Positions 39,016-49,320 of a stretch of DNA of 64,000 bases are shown here, piece after piece. Positions within the stretch are counted from its first letter, which is position 1. Every line of letters begins with the position of its first letter. The notes beneath the pieces are model-generated. The model did not search any database. It was given only the letters and a program-made list of their open reading frames with translations, and was not told the DNA's origin. The position numbers were made by a program, and so were the translations under genes. Where the stretch lies: contig NZ_JBFAPK010000006.1 in assembly GCF_040676675.1 (NCBI RefSeq), positions 170,513 through 234,512 of the forward strand, read 5' to 3'. This DNA comes from JBFAPK01 sp040676675 (GTDB taxonomy: Bacteria; Actinomycetota; Actinomycetes; Mycobacteriales; Micromonosporaceae).

Positions 39016-39044
39016 TTAGTTTGTTTAGCTACCAGACGAACTAA
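39016..39044. promoter_or_regulatory. ROK/XylR-like operator TTAGTTTGT-N11-ACGAACTAA
   Basis: The inverted repeat TTAGTTTGT (39016-39024) and ACGAACTAA (39036-39044) matches in 8 of 9 positions. It stands out as an AT-rich island in GC-rich DNA. The left half with its following bases (TTAGTTTGTTT) equals the left half of the well-known Bacillus xyl operator. It is placed between the divergent ROK gene and the ABC-importer operon. Confidence 0.7.
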
Positions 39045-39099
39045 CTCTACTCGTGCACCCCGTTCCGCACACCCGTCGACTTGTTGAAGGGAGCACGCC

Positions 39100-40850
<1,751 letters not shown>

Positions 40851-40854
<4 letters not shown>

Positions 40855-41876
40855 GCGCCCCGACCAGGGCCGTCGGGGCGGCGCCGCGACCCGCCGAGCC
40901 CGGGGCAGCGGCGCCGGGGGAGCCGGTCGCGCCGGCGGTACCCGGGCGGCGCCGGCCGCTGCGGGCCCGGCTGCGCCGGGACTGGCCGCTGCTGCTGATG
41001 ACCGCGCCCGCCGCGCTGCTGCTGCTGGTCTTCCACTACCTGCCCGCGCTGGGCAACGTGATCGCCTTCCAGGACTACAACCCCTTCGTCGGCGACGGCC
41101 CGCTCGACGCCTTCCTGCAGAGCGAGTGGATCGGGTTCGGCAACTTCGAGGTGCTCTTCTCCGACCCCGCCTTCTGGGACGCGGTACGCAACACCCTGGC
41201 CATCACCGGCTTCCAGCTGGTCTTCTTCTTCCCGCTCCCGATCGGGCTGGCGATCCTGCTCAACAGCGTGGTCTCGCCCCGGGTGCGTACGTTCGTGCAG
41301 AGCGTGGTCTACCTGCCGCACTTCTTCTCCTGGGTGCTGGTGGTGACGTTCTTCGTGCAGATGCTCGGCGGCGCCGGGCTGCTGGCCCAGCAGCTGCGCC
41401 AGGCCGGCCGGGAGCCGTGGGACATCATGACCAACCCGGACACGTTCATCGTGCTGGTCACCGCCGAGACGGTCTGGAAGGACGCCGGCTGGGCCGCCAT
41501 CGTCTTCCTCGCCGCGCTCTCCGCGATCGACCCGCACCTCTACGAGGCCGCCGCCGCCGACGGCGCCGGCCGCTGGCGGCGGCTCTGGCACATCACGCTG
41601 CCGGGGCTGCGCCCGGTCATCGTGCTGTTGCTGATCATGCGGCTCGGCGACGCGCTCTCGGTCGGCTTCGAGCAGTTCATCCTGCAACGGGAGGCGGTCG
41701 GCCGGCAGGCCGCCGAGGTGCTGGACACCTTCGTCTACTACCAGGCGATCGTGCCGCAGCAGTGGGGACTCGGCGCGGCGGCCGGGCTCTTCAAGGCCGC
41801 GGTCGGGCTCGTCCTGATCCTGGTCGCCAACCACGCGGCCCACCGGCTGGGCGAGCAGGGGGTGTACTCGAAGTGA
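40851..41876 (+). CDS. Sugar ABC transporter permease 1 (LplB/YtcP-like)
   Basis: 341 residues. A Pro/Ala/Arg-rich cytoplasmic N-terminus (~45 residues) precedes about six transmembrane helices (LLLMTAPAALLLLVFHYLP first). The EAA-type loop YEAAAADGAGRWRRLWHITL contacts the ATPase. Members of this LplB-like group carry oligosaccharides and share a house-keeping MsmX-type ATPase encoded elsewhere, which fits the lack of an ATPase gene here. The start overlaps the binding-protein stop (ATGA). Confidence 0.92.
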
Positions 41877-42832
41877 CGACGCTCGCGCGGGGGAACCGGG
41901 GAACGCGGTACCGGGGGAGCGGGCGGCGGGGTCGCCAGGACCGGCCGGCCTGGGTCGAGCCGCCGACGGTACCGGGCCGGCTCGGCAAGGGCCTGCTGCT
42001 CACGCTGGTCGTGCTCGCGGTGCTGGTACCGATGTGGTCGGTCATGGTCACCAGCCTCTCCTCGCGGCGCACCATCAACGAGGCCGGCGGGATGGTCTTC
42101 GTACCGCGCGGGCTCGACGTCTCGGCGTACGTGACGATCTTCTCGGGCGGTCAGGTCACCCGGGCGGTCTGGGTCAGCACGCTGGTCACCGTGGCCGGTA
42201 CCGCCGTCAGCGTGACCCTGACCGTGCTCGCCGCGTACGGGCTCTCCCGCCGCGACTCGGTGGCGCACCGGCCCCTGCTCTTCCTCTTCCTGCTCACCTT
42301 CCTGATCTTCCCCGGGCTGGTACCGAGCTACCTGGTGGTCAGCGGGCTCGGCCTCAAGGACAGCCTCTGGTCGCTGGTCCTGCCCGGCGCCGTCAACGTC
42401 TTCAACCTGGTGGTGGTGCGCGCGTTCTTCATGAACGTGCCGGCCGAGCTGGTCGACAGCGCCCGCATCGACGGCGCCGGGGAGCTGCGCATCCTCACCC
42501 GGATCATGCTGCCGCTCTCCCGCGCGGTGGTGGCGGTGGTCGCCCTCTTCTACGCGGTCGGCTACTGGAACGCGTACTTCAACGCGGTGCTCTACATCGA
42601 CGACAACGACAAGTTCCCGATCCAGCGGGTGCTGCAGGGCTACATCCTGGCCGGACAGTCCCCGCACGTCACCGGCGGCACGCCGAACCTGCCGGGCATC
42701 ACCGCGTACCCGCCCTCGCTGGCCATCAAGATGGCGGTGGTCGTGGTGACCGTGGTCCCGGCGCTGCTGGTCTACCCGTTCGTCCAGCGGCACTTCACCA
42801 AGGGTGTGCTCACCGGCGCGGTCAAGGGCTGA
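41873..42832 (+). CDS. Sugar ABC transporter permease 2 (LplC/YteP-like)
   Basis: 319 residues; the GTG overlaps the previous stop by 4 bases. About six transmembrane helices (LLLTLVVLAVLVPMWSVMVT first) and the coupling loop VDSARIDGAGELRILTRIML near residue 200. Forms the heterodimeric channel with permease 1. The C-terminus PFVQRHFTKGVLTGAVKG is the family's conserved tail. The GH42 gene starts 6 bases later. Confidence 0.93.
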   Translation: MTTLARGNRGTRYRGSGRRGRQDRPAWVEPPTVPGRLGKGLLLTLVVLAVLVPMWSVMVTSLSSRRTINEAGGMVFVPRGLDVSAYVTIFSGGQVTRAVWVSTLVTVAGTAVSVTLTVLAAYGLSRRDSVAHRPLLFLFLLTFLIFPGLVPSYLVVSGLGLKDSLWSLVLPGAVNVFNLVVVRAFFMNVPAELVDSARIDGAGELRILTRIMLPLSRAVVAVVALFYAVGYWNAYFNAVLYIDDNDKFPIQRVLQGYILAGQSPHVTGGTPNLPGITAYPPSLAIKMAVVVVTVVPALLVYPFVQRHFTKGVLTGAVKG

Positions 42833-42837
42833 GCCGG

Positions 42838-44991
42838 ATGCGCTGGCCCCGGGGGCTGGACGGGCTCTGCTACGGCGGCGACTACAACCCCGAACAGTGG
42901 CCCGAGCACGTCTGGGCCGAGGACGTCGCGCTGATGCGCCGGGCCCGGGTCAACCTGGTCACGGTCGGGGTCTTCGCCTGGTCCCGGCTCCAGCCCGCCC
43001 CCGACCGGTACGACTTCGGCTGGCTCGACCGGGTCCTCGACCTGCTGCACGCGGGCGGCGTACGGGTGGCGCTGGCCACCCCGACCGCCTCCCCGCCGCC
43101 GTGGTTCTCCGCCGCGCACCCGGACGCGCTGCCGGTCACCGCCGACGGCGTACGCCTCACCCACGGCAGCCGGGACACCTACTGCGCCAGCGCCCCCGCG
43201 TACCGGGCCGCGGCCCGTGACATCGCCGGCCGCCTCGCCGGGCGCTACCGGGACCATCCGGCGCTCGCGCTCTGGCACGTGCACAACGAGTACGGCACCG
43301 CCTGCCACTGCGACCACGCCGCCCGGGCGTTCCGGCGCTGGCTGCGCGGGCGCCACGGCGACCTCGACCGGCTCAACGAGGCGTGGTGCACCAGCTTCTG
43401 GAGCCAGCGCTACGGCGACTGGGCCGAGATCGGCCCGCCCCGCGCCACCCGGTACCTGCCGAACCCCGGACACGCGCTGGACTGGCGCCGGTTCTGCTCG
43501 GAGGAGCTGCTCGCCGCGTACGTCGAACAGCGCGACCTGCTGCGGACCGCCACCCCCGGGGTACCGGTCACCACCAACTACGTCCTCGGCGGCTGGGTAC
43601 CGGTCGACCACGCCCGCTGGGCGGCCGAGGTGGACCTGGTGGCGATCGACCACTACCCCTCCGACGCCGGAGCGGGAGCCGAGGAACAGACCGCCTTCGC
43701 GGCCGACCTCGCCCGCTCCTGGGCCCGCCGCGCCGCCCGCCCGGCGGACCGGGACCCGGGTGCGGAGCTGGATTCGGACCCGGGTGTGGATTCGGAGCCG
43801 GGCGCGGATTTGGAGTCGGATTCGGAGCCGGGCGCGGGTGCGGGCCGGGCCGGCGGCGGCGAGGGTGACGGCGCCGCTGTCGCGGACGGCCCCGGCGGGC
43901 CGGCCTGGCTGCTGATGGAGAGCGCGCCGAACCTGATCTACGCTCCCGGGCGGATGCACACCAAGGAGCCCGGCCGGATGGCGCGGCACAGCCTCGCCCA
44001 CGTGGCGCGCGGCTCCCGTGGCGCCATGTTCTTCCAGTGGCGTGCCCCGCGCGGCGGCGCCGAGGTCTTCCACTCCGCCCTGGTGCCGCACGCCGGGCCG
44101 GACAGCCGGGTGTTCCGCGAGGCGGTCGAGCTGGGCGCGGCGCTGGACCGGCTGGCCGAGGTGGACGCCGGCGCGGTACAGGCGTCGGTGGCGATCGGCT
44201 GGGACGCGGCCTGCTGGTGGGCGTTGCAGTCGCCCGGCCTGCCGTCGGGACGGCTCGACTACCTCGACGAGGTCTCGGCCGCGCACCGGGTGCTCCGGCG
44301 GGCCGGGTTCGGCTGCGACTTCGTCGCTCCGGACGATCCGTTGGAGGCGTACCCGCTGGTCGTCCTGCCCGCGCTCTACCTGGTCGCGGACGAGACGGCC
44401 GAGCGGGTACGCCGGTACGTGGCGGCGGGCGGGCACCTCGTGGCGACGTACCTCAGCGGCGTCGCCGACGAGTACGCCCGGGTGCGCCTGGGCGGGTACC
44501 CGGGGGCGCTGCGTGACGTGCTCGGCGTGCGGGTGGAGGAGTTCCACCCGCTGGCCAGCGGCGAGCGGCGGCGGCTCTCGACCGGGGACGAGGGGCGCCA
44601 CTGGAGCGAGACGGTGCGGCTGGCCGGGGCCGAGGCGGTGGCCCGGTACGCCGGCGGGGTGCTCGACGGTGAGCCGGCGCTGACCCGACACCGGTACGGC
44701 GCGGGCACCGCCTGGTACGTCTCCACCCGCCTGCCCGACGAGGCGTACGGCCGGTTGCTGGCCGGGGCGGCGCGGGCCGCCGGGATTGCGCCGACCTGCC
44801 CGGGGGCGCCGCCCGGGGTGGAGGCGGTGCGCCGCCGGTCCGGCGCGGCGAGCTGGCTCTTCCTGTTCAACCACGACACCGAACCGCGGCGGGTACCGGC
44901 GGTGGCGGGAGAGGACCTGCTCACCGGCGTACGGGCCGAGGGCGCCGTCACCGTGCCGGCCGGCGGGGTCGTGGTGCTGCGCGAGGGGTGA
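42838..44991 (+). CDS. GH42 beta-galactosidase with acidic low-complexity insertion
   Basis: 717 residues, no signal peptide, so cytoplasmic. The GH42 barrel includes YGGDYNPEQWPEHVW, VNLVTVGVFAWSRLQP and WHVHNEYG (acid/base Glu ~151); the nucleophile Glu is in LLMESAPN (~360). Then come the beta-galactosidase trimerisation domain and the C-terminal beta domain (SWLFLFNHD). Between barrel strands, at about residues 297-350, lies an Asp/Glu/Pro/Gly/Ser insertion (SDPGVDSEPGADLESDSEPG) not usual in the family. GH42 enzymes release galactose from galactan side chains, matching YesZ of the Bacillus rhamnogalacturonan cluster. Confidence 0.92.
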   Translation: MRWPRGLDGLCYGGDYNPEQWPEHVWAEDVALMRRARVNLVTVGVFAWSRLQPAPDRYDFGWLDRVLDLLHAGGVRVALATPTASPPPWFSAAHPDALPVTADGVRLTHGSRDTYCASAPAYRAAARDIAGRLAGRYRDHPALALWHVHNEYGTACHCDHAARAFRRWLRGRHGDLDRLNEAWCTSFWSQRYGDWAEIGPPRATRYLPNPGHALDWRRFCSEELLAAYVEQRDLLRTATPGVPVTTNYVLGGWVPVDHARWAAEVDLVAIDHYPSDAGAGAEEQTAFAADLARSWARRAARPADRDPGAELDSDPGVDSEPGADLESDSEPGAGAGRAGGGEGDGAAVADGPGGPAWLLMESAPNLIYAPGRMHTKEPGRMARHSLAHVARGSRGAMFFQWRAPRGGAEVFHSALVPHAGPDSRVFREAVELGAALDRLAEVDAGAVQASVAIGWDAACWWALQSPGLPSGRLDYLDEVSAAHRVLRRAGFGCDFVAPDDPLEAYPLVVLPALYLVADETAERVRRYVAAGGHLVATYLSGVADEYARVRLGGYPGALRDVLGVRVEEFHPLASGERRRLSTGDEGRHWSETVRLAGAEAVARYAGGVLDGEPALTRHRYGAGTAWYVSTRLPDEAYGRLLAGAARAAGIAPTCPGAPPGVEAVRRRSGAASWLFLFNHDTEPRRVPAVAGEDLLTGVRAEGAVTVPAGGVVVLREG

Positions 44992-45312
44992 CGGGTGCCG
45001 TGCCGCTCCGGCTGTCGGCGGCGGTGCCGCTGCCGCTCCCGCTGCGGGTGCCGCTGTCGGTGCTGGTGCCGGTGCTGGTGCTGGTGCCGGTGACGGTGTC
45101 GCGGTCGGGGGCGCGCGAGAGCCGACGGCGGCGGGGATTGTCCTGAGGAAAGCCCTTGCCTTAGGCTCCGAGTTGCGCCGGGAGTCTCTCCTTCCCGTCC
45201 CTCGGCGGCCGCCGGACCGGGCCGGCAACGGCCGCCGCGTCGCGGTGCGACGGGCCCGCCCGCTCGGGCCGACCCTCGCCGCCGCGCACCCGATCCCTCG
45301 GAAGAGACCAGG
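44992..45312. other. Gap between GH42 and PL11 genes
   Basis: 321 bases. The first part (45000-45110) is a degenerate GGTGCCGGTGCTG-type low-complexity tract. At 45147-45160 GGAAAGCCCTTGCC matches 12 of 14 positions of the CG-centred palindrome GGAAAGCGCTTTCC used by many LacI/catabolite regulators. The short AT-richer stretch around 45139-45170 may hold a separate promoter for the lyase gene. No gene is supported. Confidence 0.35.
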
Positions 45313-47733
45313 ATGCGCACACCCCGAGAGCAGCACACCTCCCGATCCCCCGAACCCCCACCCCCCGCCTCGCGGCGGCGCGGCTCCCCGCACCGTGCGT
45401 CCCCGTTCGGCGCCTTCCCGTTCCGCGGCTCCCCGCACCGCCTCTCCCCGTTCCGCCTCTCCCGGCACCGCGGCTCCCGGGCGGCGCTGTTCGCCGCGGC
45501 GACGGCGGCCACGCTCGCCGCCAGCGCGACCCTCGGCACCGTGCTCGCCTCGGCCGCGGCGGCCGGCTGCCGGATCGACTACCGGGTGACCAACCAGTGG
45601 CCGGACGGCTTCGGCGCCAGCGTCGCCATCACCAACCTCGGCGACCCGGTCACCTCGTGGAGCCTGGTCTGGTCCTATTCGGCCGGACAGCGGGTGACCC
45701 AGGCGTGGAACGCCACGGTCAGCTCCAGCGGCGACCGGGTCACCGCCACCAACGTCGGCCACAACGGCACCATCGCCACCAACGGCAGCGTCGAGTTCGG
45801 CTTCAACGGCACCTGGAACGGGACCAGCAACCCCGCGCCGGCCACGTTCGCGCTCAACGGGGTCACCTGCACCGGTGGGGTAGCCCCGACCGCCACCACG
45901 CCCGGCGGCCCGCCCACGAGCACACCACCCACGACCGCACCACCCACCACGGCGCCGCCGAGTTCACCGCCGCCGACGGTACCGGCCGGCGCCCGGCAGG
46001 TCGAGGAGCTGGACCGGGGCCTGGTCAGCGTACGGTCGGGCGGCGGCAACCTGGTCTCCTGGCGGCTGCTGGGCACCGAGACCAGCGGCGTCTCGTTCAA
46101 CCTCTACCGGGGCGGCACCAGGGTGAACAGCAGCCCGATCACCGGCGCCACCAACTACCTCGACACGGGCGCCGCGGCCGGGGCAGGCTACACGGTACGG
46201 GCGGTCGTGGGCGGTACCGAGCAGGCGGCCTCCGCCCCGGCGCTCCAGTTCCCCAACGGCTACCTCGACGTGTCGCTCCAGATCCCGCCGGGCGGCACCA
46301 CCCCGACCGGCGAGGCGTACACGTACTCGGCCAACGACGCCTCGGTCGGCGACCTCGACGGCGACGGCCGGTACGAGATCGTCCTCAAGTGGGACCCGAG
46401 CAACGCCAAGGACAACTCGCAGTCCGGCTACACCGGCAACGTCTACGTCGACGCGTACACGCTGACCGGTACCCGGCTGTGGCGGATCGACCTCGGCCGC
46501 AACATCCGGGCCGGCGCCCACTACACCCAGTTCCAGGTCTACGACTACGACGGCGACGGCCGGGCCGAGGTGGCCATGAAGACCGCCGACGGAACCCGCT
46601 CCGGTACCGGCCAGGTGATCGGCTCCGCCTCGGCGGACCACCGCAACTCCAGCGGCTACGTCCTCGCCGGTCCCGAGTACCTCACGATGTTCGACGGGCG
46701 GACCGGCGCCGCACTGTCCACCGTGGACTACCTGCCGCCGCGCGGCACCGTGGCCGACTGGGGCGACTCGTACGGCAACCGGGTGGACCGCTTCCTCGCG
46801 GCCACCGCTTACCTCGACGGGCAGCGCCCCTCGCTGGTCATGTCCCGCGGCTACTACACCCGTACCGTCGTCGTCGCCTGGGACTTCCGCAACGGCGCGC
46901 TGACCCGGCGCTGGACGTTCGACTCCAACTCGGCCGGGCGGCAGTACGCCGGCCAGGGCAACCACAACCTCTCGATCGCCGACGTGGACCGCGACGGCCG
47001 CGACGAGATCGTCTTCGGGGCGATGTGCCTCGACGACAACGGGTCGGCGTTGTGGAACACCGGCAACGGGCACGGCGACGCGATGCACGTCGGCGACCTG
47101 GACCCGGCCCGCCCGGGACTGGAGGTCTTCAAGGTCGACGAGGACGCCTCGAAGCCGTCCTCCTGGTTCGCCGACGCCCGTACCGGACAGGTGCTCTGGT
47201 CCACCTCGGCCAGCGGGGACAACGGGCGGGGCGTGTCGGCCGACATCTACGCCGGCAGCCCCGGCGCGGAGTCCTGGTCGGCGGCGGTAGACGGGCTGCG
47301 GTCGCCGTCCGGGGCCAACGTCGGGCGCAAGCCCTCCTCGATCAACTTCCTCGCCTGGTGGGACGGCGACCCGGTGCGCGAGCTGGTCGACGCGACCCGG
47401 ATCGACAAGTACGGCACCGGCGGCGAGACCCGGCTGCTCACGGGCAGCGGCGTGGCGGCGAACAACGGTACGAAGGCCACCCCGGCGATCTCCGCGGACA
47501 TCCTCGGCGACTGGCGCGAGGAGGTGGTCTGGCGTACCGCCGACAGCGGCGCGCTGCGGATCTACAGCACCGGCACGTCGACCAGCACCAGGATCTACAC
47601 CCTGATGCACGATCCGCAGTACCGGACCGCCGTGGCCTGGCAGAACACCGCCTACAACCAGCCGCCGCACCCGAGCTTCTTCATCGGCAACGGCATGTCC
47701 ACCCCGCCGGTACCCGCGATCTACCTGCGCTGA
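45313..47733 (+). CDS. Secreted PL11 rhamnogalacturonan lyase with N-terminal CBM2
   Basis: 806 residues. An unusually long Arg/Pro/Ser-rich leader (~55 residues) precedes the hydrophobic signal core (ALFAAATAATLAASATLG). Residues ~85-188 are a CBM2 cellulose-binding module (CRIDYRVTNQWPDGFGASV, FGFNGTWNGTSN). A Thr/Pro linker (~190-225) follows. The eight-bladed propeller of PL11 includes LDRGLVSVRSGGGNLVSWRL, the Ca-binding repeats DLDGDGRYE, DYDGDGRAE and DVDRDGRDE, and DILGDWREEVVWR. It cleaves the rhamnose-galacturonate backbone of pectin by beta-elimination, and the products suit the co-encoded importer. Confidence 0.93.
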   Translation: MRTPREQHTSRSPEPPPPASRRRGSPHRASPFGAFPFRGSPHRLSPFRLSRHRGSRAALFAAATAATLAASATLGTVLASAAAAGCRIDYRVTNQWPDGFGASVAITNLGDPVTSWSLVWSYSAGQRVTQAWNATVSSSGDRVTATNVGHNGTIATNGSVEFGFNGTWNGTSNPAPATFALNGVTCTGGVAPTATTPGGPPTSTPPTTAPPTTAPPSSPPPTVPAGARQVEELDRGLVSVRSGGGNLVSWRLLGTETSGVSFNLYRGGTRVNSSPITGATNYLDTGAAAGAGYTVRAVVGGTEQAASAPALQFPNGYLDVSLQIPPGGTTPTGEAYTYSANDASVGDLDGDGRYEIVLKWDPSNAKDNSQSGYTGNVYVDAYTLTGTRLWRIDLGRNIRAGAHYTQFQVYDYDGDGRAEVAMKTADGTRSGTGQVIGSASADHRNSSGYVLAGPEYLTMFDGRTGAALSTVDYLPPRGTVADWGDSYGNRVDRFLAATAYLDGQRPSLVMSRGYYTRTVVVAWDFRNGALTRRWTFDSNSAGRQYAGQGNHNLSIADVDRDGRDEIVFGAMCLDDNGSALWNTGNGHGDAMHVGDLDPARPGLEVFKVDEDASKPSSWFADARTGQVLWSTSASGDNGRGVSADIYAGSPGAESWSAAVDGLRSPSGANVGRKPSSINFLAWWDGDPVRELVDATRIDKYGTGGETRLLTGSGVAANNGTKATPAISADILGDWREEVVWRTADSGALRIYSTGTSTSTRIYTLMHDPQYRTAVAWQNTAYNQPPHPSFFIGNGMSTPPVPAIYLR

Positions 47734-47760
47734 GGCGCGGGGCGGGAGCGTTCCGGTGTG

Positions 47761-47905
47761 CTCGGCGCCCCGGGGTCCGTAGTGCCCCGGGACGCCGAGC
47801 GTTTCCGGAAGTCGCACCGTGCCGGCGGAGTGGCACCCATCCCCGCCAGCACGGTGCGGCACACACCGCGACGATGCGCAGCCCGTCCCTGACTGCGCGT
47901 CGTCG
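47761..47905. terminator. Three consecutive hairpins between convergent genes
   Basis: Hairpin 1 (47761-47799): 15-base arms with one mismatch, 9-base loop. Hairpin 2: CGCACCGTGC (47813-47822) with GCACGGTGCG (47849-47858), plus inner GGCGG/CCGCC. Hairpin 3: CGACGATGCGCAG (47869-47881) with CTGCGCGTCGTCG (47893-47905). They separate the PL11 and luciferase-like genes and should block read-through both ways. Confidence 0.75.
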
Positions 47906-48014
47906 AACCACCACCGGTAAGAACGTTACTGCCCCGACGACGAGCTGCGGTGACGGTGCCATGAAGATCGTGTTTCGGGAAGTTACGGAATGTGGTCGGC
48001 GTCACGCCGAGTGA

Positions 48015-49025
48015 TCACACCTCGCGGCGCAGCCCGCCCGCGACCTTCTCGGCGATGAGCTCGTAGGAGCGGATCCGGTCCGCACTGTCGTAGATCATGT
48101 TGGTCAGCATCAGCTCGTCGGCCTCGGTGCTGGCCAGCAGCGCCGCCAACTGGCCGCGTACGGTCTCCGGCGAGCCGAGCGCCTGCCCGTGCCGCCGCTG
48201 CAGCACGAACTCCCGCTCCAGCTCCGTGTACGGGTAGGCGGCGGCCTCCTCGGGCGAGACCAACGGCTCCGGACGGCCGCTGCGCAGCTTGAGAAAAGAG
48301 AGCCCGGCCGGCCCGGCCAGCCACTCGGCCCGCTCGTCGGTCTCGGCGCAGACGGCGTTGACGGCGACCATCGCGTACGGCCGGTCCAGCCACCGCGACG
48401 GGCGGAAGTGCTGCCGGTAGAGGGCGAGCGCCGGCAGGGTGTTGGCCGAGCTGAAGTGGTGCGCGAACGAGAACGGCAGGCCGAGCAGACCGGCGAGCTG
48501 CGCGCTGAACCCGCTGGAACCGAGCAGCCACACGTCCGGCTTGTCGCCCCGGCCCGGGCTGGCGGTGATCGGGTGCGGGCGCTCGCCCGTGAAGTAGTTG
48601 ATCAGGTCGGCGAGCTCCTGCGGAAAGTTCTCGGCCGAGAGCCCCTCGACCGTACGGCGCAGCGCCAGCGCGGTCGCCTGGTCGGTACCGGGCGCGCGCC
48701 CGATGCCGAGGTCGATCCGGCCCGGGTGCAACGCCTCCAGGGTGCCGAACTGCTCGGCCACCACCAGCGGCGCGTGGTTCGGCAGCATCACGCCGCCCGA
48801 GCCGAGCCGGATGGTCGAGGTGTGCGCCGCCAGGTGGGCGATGAGCACGGCCGGCGCGGAGCTGGCGATCGCGGGCATGTTGTGGTGCTCGGCCACCCAG
48901 AACCGGCGGTAGCCCAGCTCCTCCGTGCGCCGGGCGAGTTCCGTCGTGTACTGCAGGGCCTCGCCGACGCGGGCGCCGGCGGCGACCGGTGCGAGGTCGA
49001 GCACGGAAAGCGGTACGTCAATCAC
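48015..49025 (-). CDS. LLM-class (luciferase-like) flavin-dependent oxidoreductase
   Basis: 336 residues; GTG 49025 with GGTGGG 8 bases upstream is chosen. The luciferase-like TIM barrel includes YRRFWVAEHHNMPAIASSAP, LGSGGVMLPNHAPLVVAEQF and HPGRIDLGIGRAPGTD. The MsnO8-like subgroup of this family (group 1) usually uses FMN rather than F420. Substrate unknown. A stand-alone gene, convergent with PL11. Confidence 0.9.
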   Translation of the reverse strand: MIDVPLSVLDLAPVAAGARVGEALQYTTELARRTEELGYRRFWVAEHHNMPAIASSAPAVLIAHLAAHTSTIRLGSGGVMLPNHAPLVVAEQFGTLEALHPGRIDLGIGRAPGTDQATALALRRTVEGLSAENFPQELADLINYFTGERPHPITASPGRGDKPDVWLLGSSGFSAQLAGLLGLPFSFAHHFSSANTLPALALYRQHFRPSRWLDRPYAMVAVNAVCAETDERAEWLAGPAGLSFLKLRSGRPEPLVSPEEAAAYPYTELEREFVLQRRHGQALGSPETVRGQLAALLASTEADELMLTNMIYDSADRIRSYELIAEKVAGGLRREV

Positions 49026-49166
49026 AGGGCACACCCACCGAATCCGACCGGGAACAGCTTCCCGGGCTCTCGTTTACTGCCTCAATCGTTAAGCAAATCA
49101 ACGATATCCCTCCCGCCGGCGCCCGGCCCGGGGGTGGTACCCGCCCGCTGGGCCCGGTACGCGAAC

Positions 49167-49210
49167 GGCCGCCGCCGGCCCCGCGACGTGGCGCGGGACC
49201 GGCGGCGGCC
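49167..49210 (-). terminator. Strong hairpin downstream of the L,D-transpeptidase gene
   Basis: A 19-base left arm (49167-49185) pairs with 49192-49210 with one mismatch around a six-base loop. It lies about 100 bases past the ldt stop and before the LLM gene, both on the minus strand, where it should end the ldt transcript. Confidence 0.7.
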
Positions 49211-49220
49211 GGTACGGGAA

Positions 49221-49320
49221 TGGTGGCGGCGATCACCACCGGGCAGCGGTGGTCATCACCGGGCAGCGGTGGTCATCACCGGGCAGCGGTGGTCATCACG
49301 GGGCGGCGACGGTCACCACT
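49221..49320. repeat. 20-bp minisatellite overlapping the ldt stop codon
   Basis: Units of GGGCAGCGGTGGTCATCACC are near-perfect at 49241-49260, 49261-49280 and 49281-49300, with degenerate units on both sides (49221-49240, 49301-49320). The last unit includes the stop codon and final codons of the L,D-transpeptidase gene. The units are directly abutting, so this is not a CRISPR array. Confidence 0.93.

Noticed and set aside
45000..45110. Coding sequence in the GGTGCCGGTGCTG tract
   Set aside because: All frames give low-complexity Pro/Ala or Val/Leu runs with no start site context; it is a degenerate repeat.
49221..49320. CRISPR array
   Set aside because: The 20-bp units abut each other with no spacers, so it is a minisatellite.
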